Assembly: GCA_945861635.1 (NCBI GenBank)
Contig: CAMAWH010000002.1
Span: forward strand, 118,349-182,348
Direction of reading: 5' to 3'
Source: Klebsiella pneumoniae
GTDB lineage: Bacteria; Myxococcota_A; UBA796; SXON01
Length of the DNA stretch: 64,000 nucleotides
Positions within the stretch are counted from its first letter, which is position 1. The number at the start of each line of letters is the position of its first letter. The notes beneath the pieces were generated by a model that saw only the letters and a list, made by a program, of their open reading frames with translations, was not told the DNA's origin and made no database searches. The translations under genes were made by a program, and so were the position numbers. Shown piece by piece: positions 16,683-25,069 of the stretch.

Positions 16683-17524
16683 TTCACCTCCACTGTGCTA
16701 ACCGCCCACGTCATGTTCGTCGGGGAATCGGCAAGGTCGTCGGAGCCTAGTTCGGACGCGCTCACCGCCACGACCACACGGTAGCGGCCCGCATCTTCGG
16801 GCAACTGCCAGCGATTGGTCGTCGTGCTCACGCCGCCTTCCACACCATGCGTAATCGTGCGCCCCGTGTCGAGGAGCACGCCATCATCGACGTACCAGGA
16901 CCAGCTCCCTGCTTCCGCGCTGACGTCGATCGACGCTTCCACGGTCACGATTCCATCCACCACATCCGGCACCGTAAGGGTCAGCGTCCGTTCGCGAAGC
17001 GACGCCCCGGCGTCCTTACGCACCCCCGTGTCCTCGACCGTTCCCGATTGCAGTTCGGCGACGAACGTGCCACGTCCAACGTCGGGGTCCACGCCGGCTT
17101 CAAGCAGCACCGGCACCGAGGACCGCCCCCCCTCACAGCCGGTATCGCACGTCCAGTCGGCAACCGGCACGTGCCACACGGTCGGAATGCCCTCTCCGAT
17201 CAGGCTTACATCCACGTCATCCGTGAAACACTGGAGATCGTAGATATTGACTGGCACACTCGCCGATAGTCCGCAGGTCTTCCACGTCGCCGTCGTCACC
17301 TCACCCGCCGGGGAGAGGACCAGGGCTTCGAGGTCAACGTCGGTGCCGGCCGCAAATGTGAGCGGAGACGAGGCGATGCCAATCACGCGCGTGCGATCCA
17401 ACGTGTAGTCCATCGCCTGAAAGTACGCCTGCGAAGGGCCAAGGTTCAGGCTGCACCCAAGCGTCGCGAGCGCAACGGCGCCACCCACCCCGTGCAGCCG
17501 CACGACCGGAATCCGGCGCGCCAT
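16679..17524 (-). CDS. Lipoprotein with PKD/Ig-like domain downstream of TonB receptor
   Basis: The ATG at 17524 (MARRIPVVRLHG...) overlaps the TonB receptor stop by one base, so the track start at 17686 is rejected. Residues 1-24 form a more normal lipoprotein signal with N-terminal Arg residues and ATLGC. The body of about 280 residues includes SPLTFAAGTDVDLEALVLSP, VTTATWKTCG and a C-terminal VEASIDVSAEAGSWSWYVDDG with TGRYRVVVAV style beta strands, like Ig/PKD modules. Five to six Cys residues suggest disulfides outside the cell. No enzyme motif. Co-transcribed with the receptor, it may be a surface ligand-binding partner, by analogy with SusD/TonB pairs but with no sequence similarity to SusD. 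Confidence 0.75.
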   Translation of the reverse strand: MARRIPVVRLHGVGGAVALATLGCSLNLGPSQAYFQAMDYTLDRTRVIGIASSPLTFAAGTDVDLEALVLSPAGEVTTATWKTCGLSASVPVNIYDLQCFTDDVDVSLIGEGIPTVWHVPVADWTCDTGCEGGRSSVPVLLEAGVDPDVGRGTFVAELQSGTVEDTGVRKDAGASLRERTLTLTVPDVVDGIVTVEASIDVSAEAGSWSWYVDDGVLLDTGRTITHGVEGGVSTTTNRWQLPEDAGRYRVVVAVSASELGSDDLADSPTNMTWAVSTVEVK

Positions 17525-19881
17525 CAGAACTTCACCTCGACCCCCAAAGAGGGCAGGATAGGGAGGCTGATCACGCTGATCATCTTGGAATAGTTGGCAT
17601 TGTACGTGGCGAGAAATGGATTGTTGGCCCAATAGGCATTGTAGAGGTCGAGATACAGTCCCCAATCGCCACGACGCCGCTGCCACGTTTTCTGCACGCG
17701 CACGTCGAGTTGGTGGAAGACCGGAAACCGCGCCGAGTTGGGATCACCGGGAAACGCCTGCCACGAGTCATTTCCAGCGTCGTAGGCGGGAAGTAGCGGT
17801 GTGTACGGCGAGCCGCTCGTGACCCGAAATCGCGCGGATACGTCCCAGCGCTTGGGTGCGTGGTAGGCGCCGAGGAGCGTGAGCGACACCGGCTGATCGT
17901 AGTCGCCCGGAAACACCTCTGTCCCGTAGATTCGTTCGCTCCGGCCGAGGGTGAACGCAACCCAGCCCCAGAACGGCCCTTGTGGGCGGTAGCGGATCAA
18001 CGTTTCCCAACCATAGGATCGACCTTCTACCTTATGAAATACGGGGTATGTCTCCGTCGTCGCATACCCTCCGCGGTTCACGACGCGCACCTCCATGTCG
18101 CGCACGACGAGGTCCTGCATCAGGCTACCGTACAGGGAAGTATCCACCGCGATCGGTCCGAAACTCCATTCCGCGCCCAACGTTGCCTGCCAGCTCGACA
18201 TCAGGGGCAGCTCGGGATTGCCGATGCCCTGCGCATACCGGTCGGCGGGGGGCATTTGCGTAAAGCGCCCAACGAAACCCTTCAATGTAAAATCTTCCCG
18301 GAGCGCGTGCCGCACGGTCAGGCGGGGCTCCGGCTCCACATAGACATCCCCGTTGAAGGCGTAGAATTGACCGCGCAAACCCGGCGTGATGCGCGTGCCG
18401 CCGAGCGTGCGCTCCCACTCGCCGAACAATCCAACCGACGCTTGAACGTCCTCCGTCGTCGGAATGTCCTCGCCATGGGAGGCCGCTGCGTTGGTGAAAT
18501 CTTCTGCTTGGACCGGCGTGATCGTACCCTGCCCCCCCAACACGACGCGTGACACCGGCGAGAGTTGCAACGTGTCCTCCCGTCGGGCAATCGTGCTCCA
18601 CCCACGAACACGCCCGTTGTACGGACCTTCTTGCGTGGTGAACAGGTCACCGAGGAGGTTCTGTTGCGACTGCGGGCCCGTCGCCACCCAGGTATCGGCG
18701 TCGTGATCGCCCCCGTCATCCTGCCAGCGCAGGCGCAGACGCCCGAAACCAGCGTCGATGTAGTGGGTCGGATCGTACGGAAGGTCCCATGCCTCCCATT
18801 CGTAGGGGTCGGGCTCCCCGTCATCGTCCCCGTCGTAACGGCCGGGCGCCAGGACGATCGCGTCATTGCTGCCGAGGAGCGTCGCTGACAGCGTGCGGCC
18901 CGGCGCCGGCCGGTTTTCCACGACCACGAGCGCATCCCAGTAGGCCGGGTAGATCGACGGCGCCTCGCTGAAATCGCCGCCCTGCGTCATCCCATAGATG
19001 CCGCTCCCGGTTGCGATGATGCCGCCGATCCAACTGTAGCGAGCAGCTGCCCGCACGGTCCACCTCTCGCTTGAGAATTCGAGAGCTGCGCCGCCGTCAA
19101 AGAGGTTGACGTCCACCAGGCCGCGCCGCCCCAGCACGTGTTCACGATTCGTACGAACGTTCACGGCCGCTTGCGTCACCTCGCCAAAGCGAGAGGGCAT
19201 TCCACCGGCGTAGAACTCGACATCGTCAATGAATGCGGGATTGATGACGCTTTTTCCGATGATCTGATGGAACAGGTATGGCACCGGCATCTCGTCGATG
19301 TAGAAGCCGGTGTTCAGTCCTTCCGCGCCGCGAACCACGATGTTGCCTTCGAGCGCGGCGGGGCGGGCAACGCCGGGAAGCGAGTGCAACGCGCGCACGG
19401 GATCTCCGAAACTTCCCGGGATCTCCTTCAGCTCTTCGGCCGTGAAGACCTGCCGGGACACCTCGTGCCGCTCTCGCTCGCCTTCGACGATCACCTCCTC
19501 TCCCATGGGGGGCGGGCGGAGCTTGTAGACAACGTCCATGCGCCCGCCGGGACGCACCTCCTCAACCACAATGAGCAGGTCGTACGCGGCGTCGGCGATG
19601 CGGATCGTGTGCTCGCCGGGGGGGAGGGGGAGCGTGAATCGCCCGTTGGCGTCGGTGGTCGTCGTGCCGCCGCCCTCGACGTGGACCAGGGCACCCTCGA
19701 CCGGGAGCGCCGACTCCAGCGCGATCACGCGGCCGACGAGCTGGCCGGTTTGCGCGGGGGCCTCCGCGGGGACGCCGGCTTCGGTGGGCACGCCCGGGTC
19801 CGGCTCCATCGCCCATCCGGCGTTCAACAGGGCGAGGACGAGCACGTGGGGACCATACCCCGCGCCGTGGGGACAGCACAT
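17524..19881 (-). CDS. TonB-dependent receptor with N-terminal regulatory-like domain
   Basis: 785 residues, ATG at 19881 preceded by GCGAGGAA. A signal region (VLVLALLNAGWA), then a CarboxypepD_reg-like domain (about 48-120: GQLVGRVIALESALPVEGALVHV), a plug domain (about 145-260: RQVFTAEELKEIPG, LPGVARPAALEGNIVVRGAEG, VEFYAGGMPSRFG, AAVNVRTN) and a 22-strand barrel ending in VEVKF with the terminal Phe expected for outer-membrane barrels. No obvious TonB box. It imports a ligand across the outer membrane; the downstream coupled lipoproteins and PHM-like copper protein hint at a metal or copper-complex ligand, which is inference. Second receptor at 37787-40561. Confidence 0.9.
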   Translation of the reverse strand: MCCPHGAGYGPHVLVLALLNAGWAMEPDPGVPTEAGVPAEAPAQTGQLVGRVIALESALPVEGALVHVEGGGTTTTDANGRFTLPLPPGEHTIRIADAAYDLLIVVEEVRPGGRMDVVYKLRPPPMGEEVIVEGERERHEVSRQVFTAEELKEIPGSFGDPVRALHSLPGVARPAALEGNIVVRGAEGLNTGFYIDEMPVPYLFHQIIGKSVINPAFIDDVEFYAGGMPSRFGEVTQAAVNVRTNREHVLGRRGLVDVNLFDGGAALEFSSERWTVRAAARYSWIGGIIATGSGIYGMTQGGDFSEAPSIYPAYWDALVVVENRPAPGRTLSATLLGSNDAIVLAPGRYDGDDDGEPDPYEWEAWDLPYDPTHYIDAGFGRLRLRWQDDGGDHDADTWVATGPQSQQNLLGDLFTTQEGPYNGRVRGWSTIARREDTLQLSPVSRVVLGGQGTITPVQAEDFTNAAASHGEDIPTTEDVQASVGLFGEWERTLGGTRITPGLRGQFYAFNGDVYVEPEPRLTVRHALREDFTLKGFVGRFTQMPPADRYAQGIGNPELPLMSSWQATLGAEWSFGPIAVDTSLYGSLMQDLVVRDMEVRVVNRGGYATTETYPVFHKVEGRSYGWETLIRYRPQGPFWGWVAFTLGRSERIYGTEVFPGDYDQPVSLTLLGAYHAPKRWDVSARFRVTSGSPYTPLLPAYDAGNDSWQAFPGDPNSARFPVFHQLDVRVQKTWQRRRGDWGLYLDLYNAYWANNPFLATYNANYSKMISVISLPILPSLGVEVKF

Positions 19882-19920
19882 CGGTTCCTCGCTTCCGCTC
19901 CGTGGCGAACGGCACCGGAC

Positions 19921-21129
19921 CTACCTCACCTTGCGCACGTTCAGAAAGGTGAGATTCGTGCCTTCGATGTCGAACGCGACGATCAGGAGGTTGTTCGACT
20001 CCCAGTAGACGACGTGCGGACGCTGGCCCATCGTGATTGGGTCGCCGATGTCGTCCAACAAGCGCTCCATCGCATCAGGCGTCGTCGTCGTCGGGCGACC
20101 GTAGGTATACAGCCACAAGCGCCCTGATTCACCGCTCGCCCCGGTTTCGACGCCCTTGATGACCATCGCGCGGGCTGAGTCGATCCATACCTCCGTCACC
20201 ATCGAATAGGCATGTCCTGTTCGGCTCACCAATGTCTCCACAGAAGCGGCGGTGGAATCGAGGTCCGCGTCGAGGACGATCAGCTTGATATCGCTGTCCT
20301 GGCTGACCGCCGTGAACTCGGGAGCCAACAAACGGTAGGACGAAAACCGGTAGCTCGGCCCAGGTGCGCCCCCGTATTTCCCGCGCCGCGTGACCGAGGC
20401 ACCCCCATAGTGCGCCAGTTCAGGCGCCGAACTCGTTCCGTTAACCACCACCTTCGTCCCGACCGCGCCATCGCGATCGACGGGGATCCACAGCGTGCCT
20501 TGATCGTAGAAGGGGTCATCGGTCGTCGCTGGCGGCGGGCCCGAGCGAAAAGCCGGCGCACTGTCAACGACAACGTACACGCCGCCATCGGGTCCTTCGA
20601 CCATACACAGATCGTTCGTCGGATTCAACAGATTCGGTGGGCTGCGCGAATCCCACTCTGGATCCTGTACGACCTTGCGCCATTCATCCGTCCACTCACC
20701 AGACTTGTCAAGGCTGAACTTGATCAAGAGCACACCGCACCCGGCTGCATCGTATACCAACGACACCGCAATCCAATGGTAGCCGTGGGCGTAGATGTGC
20801 CAGTGATCAGCCAGGCTGTCGTAGGACTCCTCCGGTGTACCCGCGCTGTTCGTGAAGTCTTGCTTGAGATCAGCCGCCGTCACAAGGTCGATTGGGTCTT
20901 CTACTCTCGTCACGCCCGTGACCGTCGGCGTGCACCTCCCCACGTGGACGTCATTCCCGCTTTCCGACGAATACGCGAGCCCGTACGCATCGGAATCCTC
21001 GCCATCCTCGATCAGGAACAACCAATTCTTGCCGCTTCCGAAGGCGTAGGTCGTGGGCGGACCCAACGAGATCGCGGATGTGGAAAACCCAATCGGGCCC
21101 AGTGCCGACGACTTCATTCCACGCTCCAT
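19921..21129 (-). CDS. Hypothetical protein, probable beta-propeller or beta-rich
   Basis: 402 residues, ATG at 21129 (MERGMKSSALG) with a second in-frame ATG at 21117. No signal peptide or recognisable domain. It is rich in beta-strand-like segments with repeating Tyr/Val/Trp patterns (YAFGSGKNWLFLIEDG, WIAVSLVYDAAGCGVLLIKF, YVVVDSAPAF, HVVYWESNNLLIVAFDIEG) that could be blades of a propeller. The absence of a signal is odd, since the genes on both sides are secreted. Its stop lies 40 bases before the TonB receptor start and its start follows the FG-GAP lipoprotein by three bases, so it is inside the operon. Function unknown. Confidence 0.7.
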   Translation of the reverse strand: MERGMKSSALGPIGFSTSAISLGPPTTYAFGSGKNWLFLIEDGEDSDAYGLAYSSESGNDVHVGRCTPTVTGVTRVEDPIDLVTAADLKQDFTNSAGTPEESYDSLADHWHIYAHGYHWIAVSLVYDAAGCGVLLIKFSLDKSGEWTDEWRKVVQDPEWDSRSPPNLLNPTNDLCMVEGPDGGVYVVVDSAPAFRSGPPPATTDDPFYDQGTLWIPVDRDGAVGTKVVVNGTSSAPELAHYGGASVTRRGKYGGAPGPSYRFSSYRLLAPEFTAVSQDSDIKLIVLDADLDSTAASVETLVSRTGHAYSMVTEVWIDSARAMVIKGVETGASGESGRLWLYTYGRPTTTTPDAMERLLDDIGDPITMGQRPHVVYWESNNLLIVAFDIEGTNLTFLNVRKVR

Positions 21130-21132
21130 GGC

Positions 21133-22638
21133 TCAGCGCCAGAGTAGATCACCGGGAACGACATATACGTCCTCCGCGCCCGCGGACGAGCCGAGCGTTT
21201 CCTCGTGGGTCAAAATTTCGTTCAGGCCGTCGCCGTCGAGGTCGGTGACGGCCAAATCGGCCGCGCGGAGAATCGACATCGAAAGCTTCAGTCCTGCCTC
21301 GGCGACCGGCAGGACACCGGCCACCGGACCCCGGTAGAGCCATACGTTGCGGTCTAGGTACCCGTCAACCTCGTCGAACACATCGATCTCCAGGGCGAAG
21401 TCATCGTAAGCGTCCCCATTGACTTCAACGTCGGCCTCGGAAATGCTCAGAAACCGCATGGGAGGCTCACAGACCATCGTCGCGAAGGCGTCATCGAGTC
21501 CCAACTCACCATCCGCAGCCACCTCCATGGCCGCCACGCCGTTGTCCAAGGGTGAGCCGTGGAGAAGGATGTCGGCCAGTCCGTCTCCGTTCAGGTCACC
21601 GGCCTCGGAAACCCGGTGACCGCCGCTGTCACCGTTCACGACGACGTCAGCAGCATCTAGATCGATGGTACCGCGCAACGGCCCGCGAAAGATGCGCACG
21701 TCGGGCAAGGCGTTCACCGCAAGATCGTCGAGCCCGTCGCCATCGGTGTCGCCCAGAACATGGACGCTGTACGCTAACCATGCATCCTCCGGCCCCCCCG
21801 CGACCCGAGCGTCTTCCTCACCCGCGGCGACGGGTCCGGCGCGAGCGCCGTCGACCACCATCGCAAAGGTACCCGCACACTCACAACCCTCGTACACGAT
21901 GTCCGCCACGCCATCTCCCGTTAAATCCCCGGAGTCCAGAAAATGGGCGTAGGATGGATGCGACTCGATGTGGAGGTACGGATCTGCAGCACCAAACCTG
22001 TAGGTATCCACGTAGCCGCGGCCATCCTCATACGCGAAGGCGAGGTCTCCGTCCGATCCGACCGCCGTCACCGCGCGGGCGTAGCCACGCGGCGTCACCA
22101 CCCACGGCGCTTCGTCCAGAAACCGCGGGCCCACGACGGCCCCGAACCACGCGTAGACGTGGTACGGGCTCGTGAATGCCACGCCTCCCCCCGGGAGCGC
22201 GTCAAGCTGGAAAACCGCGAATCCATCCATCGCCCTCAGCACGCCCGCCATCGCCTCGACATCGATCGCCGGACACGGCGTCAGATCGGCGCCATCGCAG
22301 TCCTGATCCATGCCGTCGCTGCAAATTTCCGCCACCGGCCCATCGACGCCATCACAATCTTGATCCAATCCGTCATTGCAGATCTCGGCGGTCGCTGTGC
22401 GATCCGCGCCATTGCAGTCTTGATCGATGCCGTCGTCGCAAATCTCCGCGGCGGCCATACGGTCTGCGCCATCGCAATCCTGATCCACGCGGTCATCGCA
22501 AATCTCGGCGGTGGCAACGCATCTCGTCGTGTCCACGTCGCTATCCGCGTCCGGTCCGTCCACAGTCGAAGCCACTGTGGCGTCCGGGTCGCAGCCAACT
22601 CCCACAAGCAGGAGCAGAAGCGCGGACGCGAATCTCAC
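21133..22638 (-). CDS. MopE-repeat/FG-GAP lipoprotein
   Basis: I chose GTG at 22638, preceded by AGGGG eight bases upstream, giving VRFASALLLLLVGVGC with Cys16; the track's 22689 start would add 17 residues and overlap the divergent gene. After an Asp/Ser linker come four 19-20-residue MopE-type repeats (AEICDDRVDQDCDGADR and variants), each with DQDC(D/N)G calcium- or copper-binding-like loops. The rest is an FG-GAP/VCBS beta-propeller with loops such as DGDLAFAYEDGRG, SGDLTGDGVADI, GDTDGDGLDDLAV and AGDLNGDGLADI (four or more repeats). Probably an outer-membrane surface protein, first gene of the minus-strand TonB operon. Confidence 0.85.
   Translation of the reverse strand: MRFASALLLLLVGVGCDPDATVASTVDGPDADSDVDTTRCVATAEICDDRVDQDCDGADRMAAAEICDDGIDQDCNGADRTATAEICNDGLDQDCDGVDGPVAEICSDGMDQDCDGADLTPCPAIDVEAMAGVLRAMDGFAVFQLDALPGGGVAFTSPYHVYAWFGAVVGPRFLDEAPWVVTPRGYARAVTAVGSDGDLAFAYEDGRGYVDTYRFGAADPYLHIESHPSYAHFLDSGDLTGDGVADIVYEGCECAGTFAMVVDGARAGPVAAGEEDARVAGGPEDAWLAYSVHVLGDTDGDGLDDLAVNALPDVRIFRGPLRGTIDLDAADVVVNGDSGGHRVSEAGDLNGDGLADILLHGSPLDNGVAAMEVAADGELGLDDAFATMVCEPPMRFLSISEADVEVNGDAYDDFALEIDVFDEVDGYLDRNVWLYRGPVAGVLPVAEAGLKLSMSILRAADLAVTDLDGDGLNEILTHEETLGSSAGAEDVYVVPGDLLWR
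22273..22509 (-). repeat. Four tandem MopE-type 'EICxDGxDQDCDG' repeats
   Basis: Within the minus-strand lipoprotein, the unit AEIC(D/N)D(G/R)(V/I/L/M)DQDC(D/N)G recurs at 19-20-residue spacing (about 60 bases). The DNA copies are similar but not identical, so they are not a recent amplification. Confidence 0.8.
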
Positions 22639-22639
22639 G

Positions 22640-25036
22640 ATGGCACCCCTATGTGCTGATGAACTGCACTTCGCCGCCCACGACCGCAAATGCCAACGGG
22701 GTGCCCGACGTGAGCGAAATCAACCAGCCCGGGCGAATGAACTGCTTGGCGCCAGACGCGATGGCCGTTTCGCCAACCGGATCTCCGGCGACGGCGGCCA
22801 GTACCTCGACAACACCGCTTACTACAACGGCGGCGCGCTCTATTCGTACTACGCCGTCGATACCGTCGATATCACCGATGCCGCGTTCGACAGCAACGTG
22901 GCGACCTACGGGTACGGCGGCGCGGTCTACGCCGGGGCCTACTCAGACCTCGTGATCTCCGACTCCACCTTCGACGCCAACTCTTCCTACTACTACGGTG
23001 GCGGAATCTACAGCTACTACCTTTCAACGTCGGTTATCTCCGGTTCCAGCTTCACGTCGAACAACGCCGTCTACGGATACGGCGGCGCGATCATGTCCTA
23101 CCAATACTACACCGGATACGACGACCTCACGATCTCCGACAGCCGCTTCGAAGACAACACAGCGTACTACGGCGGGGGCGCCGTCGCGTCGTTTCAGGAC
23201 CGCAATTTTCAGCTGTCCGACAGCGTTTTCAACCGAAACTCTGCCACCTACAACAACGGCGGTGCCGTCTACACCTATTACACATCGACGCGCGAGGTTG
23301 CGAACAACTCGTTCTGTGCCAACGCGGCCCCCTATGGCGGGGCGATCTACAGCTACTACAACTACGGCACGAGCGATGTTTGGACCAACAATATCTTCCA
23401 GGAAAACTCTGCCACCTATAGCGGTGGTGCCGTCGAACACGTGTACGACTACTACACGGATGTGACGAACAACACCTACCTTGGAAACACGGCGGGAACC
23501 ACGGGCGGGAGCGTCTACCTCGCGGCGTCCTATCAGGACTTCACCAACAATATCGTCGCGCACACCGGGAACGGCACAGGAATGTACGCGGCCGACACCT
23601 ATCAGGCTTCGTACGGCACCTCGATGTACAACGACTGGTACGCAAACCTGGCCTCCGACGCGGGAGGTTCGCTGACCGCCTCCGATATCGCGGAGCCCGG
23701 CACCATCTACGACGACCCACTGTTCACGACCTGGTCCGCCGATGGCGATTGTGACAACGACGACCTCGTACTTCAGGCCGCGAGCACGCTCATCGACGCC
23801 GGCGATCCTGCGATTACGGACGCCGACGGCTCGCGATCCGACATCGGCGCCTACGGCGGCCCCGGGAGTGACGTGAACGATCTCGACGGAGATGGCAGCT
23901 ACGGCACGCACGACTGTGACGATGGCGACCCAACCGCCTACCCTGGCGCCACAGAAATCGCGTTCGACGGCATCGATCAAGACTGTGATGGCAGCGACCT
24001 CACCGACGTCGATGGCGATGGCTACGACGCGTCCGTTGTGGGAGGGAGCGATTGCGACGACACGGATGCAACCGTTTACCCCGGTGCGACGGACACGCTT
24101 TACGACGGTGTGGACAGCGATTGTGACGGCGCCAGTGACTACGATGCCGATGGGGATGGCTTCGATTCGAGCGCGTACGGCGGGGACGACTGCAATGACG
24201 CCGACGCGACCATCAACCCGGCGGCGGTCGAGACCTACTACGACGGGGTCGATCAGGACTGCGATGGCGCCAGTGACTACGATGCGGACATCGACGGCTT
24301 CGACTCCGGCTCGTACGGCGGCGATGACTGTGATGATTCCAATGCGAGCGTGTACCCCGGCGCTTACGATGACCCGTACGACGGCCTGATCACGGACTGC
24401 AACAACGCGAGCGAGGGGGATGCCGACGGGGATGGCTACACCTCCACGGTCGTCGGTGGGGATGACTGCGATGACGCCAACGCCACCGTCAACCCCGGTG
24501 CAACGGAGGCGTATTACGACGGCATCGACGCCGATTGTGACGGCGGCAGCGACTACGACGCCGACGGAGATGGCTACGATTCCGATGGCTACGGCGGTAC
24601 CGACTGTGATGACGCCAAGTCGGCGGTCAACCCGATTGCAGTAGAGGTCTGGTACGACGGTGTGGACGACGACTGTGATGGCAACGATCAGGATCAGGAC
24701 AAAGACGGCACCGGCGTCGAAGACGACTGCGACGACACCGATCCGACCATCCAGAGCTGCGATACCGGCGACACGGATACCGGCGACACCGACGACAGCG
24801 GCGACACGGACGACACCGACACTGACACGGACACCGACACCGACACCGGGGACGTTGACTCCGGCGACCCCGACGACACCGACACCGACACCGACGACAT
24901 CGTCGGCATCTCGGACACGGGTGGCAAGGTTGCCGGCGGCGGCGGTTGTGGCTGCGCGACCACCCCGCCGAGCGGCGTCGCGCTGAGCGCCGGTTGGTTC
25001 TTGCTGGCGATCGCGGCGGCGCGCCGGCGGCGGTAA
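22640..25036 (+). CDS. Right-handed beta-helix / MopE-repeat surface protein with MYXO-CTERM-like anchor; 5' end missing or misplaced
   Basis: In-frame ATG 22640 is only one base from the GTG of the divergent lipoprotein gene, and the ORF continues far upstream as antisense. From about residue 45 the protein is convincing: repeated beta-helix coils with DNTAYYNGGALYSYY, GGAVYAGAYSDLVISDSTF and NNIFQENSATYSGGAVEHV (about 45-350), then six MopE repeats, an Asp-Thr tail and a terminal GGGGCGC..., a hydrophobic helix and ARRRR, a MYXO-CTERM-like sorting signal. No signal peptide precedes it in any frame, so an exported protein would not be exported. Likely a 5' truncation, a fusion, or an assembly join. 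Confidence 0.75.
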   Translation: MAPLCADELHFAAHDRKCQRGARRERNQPARANELLGARRDGRFANRISGDGGQYLDNTAYYNGGALYSYYAVDTVDITDAAFDSNVATYGYGGAVYAGAYSDLVISDSTFDANSSYYYGGGIYSYYLSTSVISGSSFTSNNAVYGYGGAIMSYQYYTGYDDLTISDSRFEDNTAYYGGGAVASFQDRNFQLSDSVFNRNSATYNNGGAVYTYYTSTREVANNSFCANAAPYGGAIYSYYNYGTSDVWTNNIFQENSATYSGGAVEHVYDYYTDVTNNTYLGNTAGTTGGSVYLAASYQDFTNNIVAHTGNGTGMYAADTYQASYGTSMYNDWYANLASDAGGSLTASDIAEPGTIYDDPLFTTWSADGDCDNDDLVLQAASTLIDAGDPAITDADGSRSDIGAYGGPGSDVNDLDGDGSYGTHDCDDGDPTAYPGATEIAFDGIDQDCDGSDLTDVDGDGYDASVVGGSDCDDTDATVYPGATDTLYDGVDSDCDGASDYDADGDGFDSSAYGGDDCNDADATINPAAVETYYDGVDQDCDGASDYDADIDGFDSGSYGGDDCDDSNASVYPGAYDDPYDGLITDCNNASEGDADGDGYTSTVVGGDDCDDANATVNPGATEAYYDGIDADCDGGSDYDADGDGYDSDGYGGTDCDDAKSAVNPIAVEVWYDGVDDDCDGNDQDQDKDGTGVEDDCDDTDPTIQSCDTGDTDTGDTDDSGDTDDTDTDTDTDTDTGDVDSGDPDDTDTDTDDIVGISDTGGKVAGGGGCGCATTPPSGVALSAGWFLLAIAAARRRR
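23879..24760 (+). repeat. MopE-type tandem repeat array (six units plus partial)
   Basis: Units of about 41-43 residues follow DxDGDGY..GGDDCDD(A/T)xAxVxPGAxExxYDGxDxDCDG. The fourth unit is degenerate (DGLITDCNN in place of DGVDQDCDG). Units share protein pattern more than DNA identity. They likely bind divalent metal ions outside the cell. Confidence 0.85.
24761..24898 (+). repeat. Low-complexity GACACC-rich tract coding Asp-Thr/Gly linker
   Basis: Imperfect hexamer-like repeats GACACC/GACACG encode DTGDTDTGDTDDSGDTDD and similar, ending before the C-terminal anchor. Slippage-prone and the reason for a long spurious antisense ORF here. Confidence 0.85.
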
Positions 25037-25069
25037 CGCCCCTCGGATAGACTCGGCGTCGGAGCTGCC

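Noticed and set aside
23879-24760. Regularly spaced repeats considered as a CRISPR array.
   Set aside because: They are in-frame protein repeats with degenerate DNA and no unique spacers or Cas genes.
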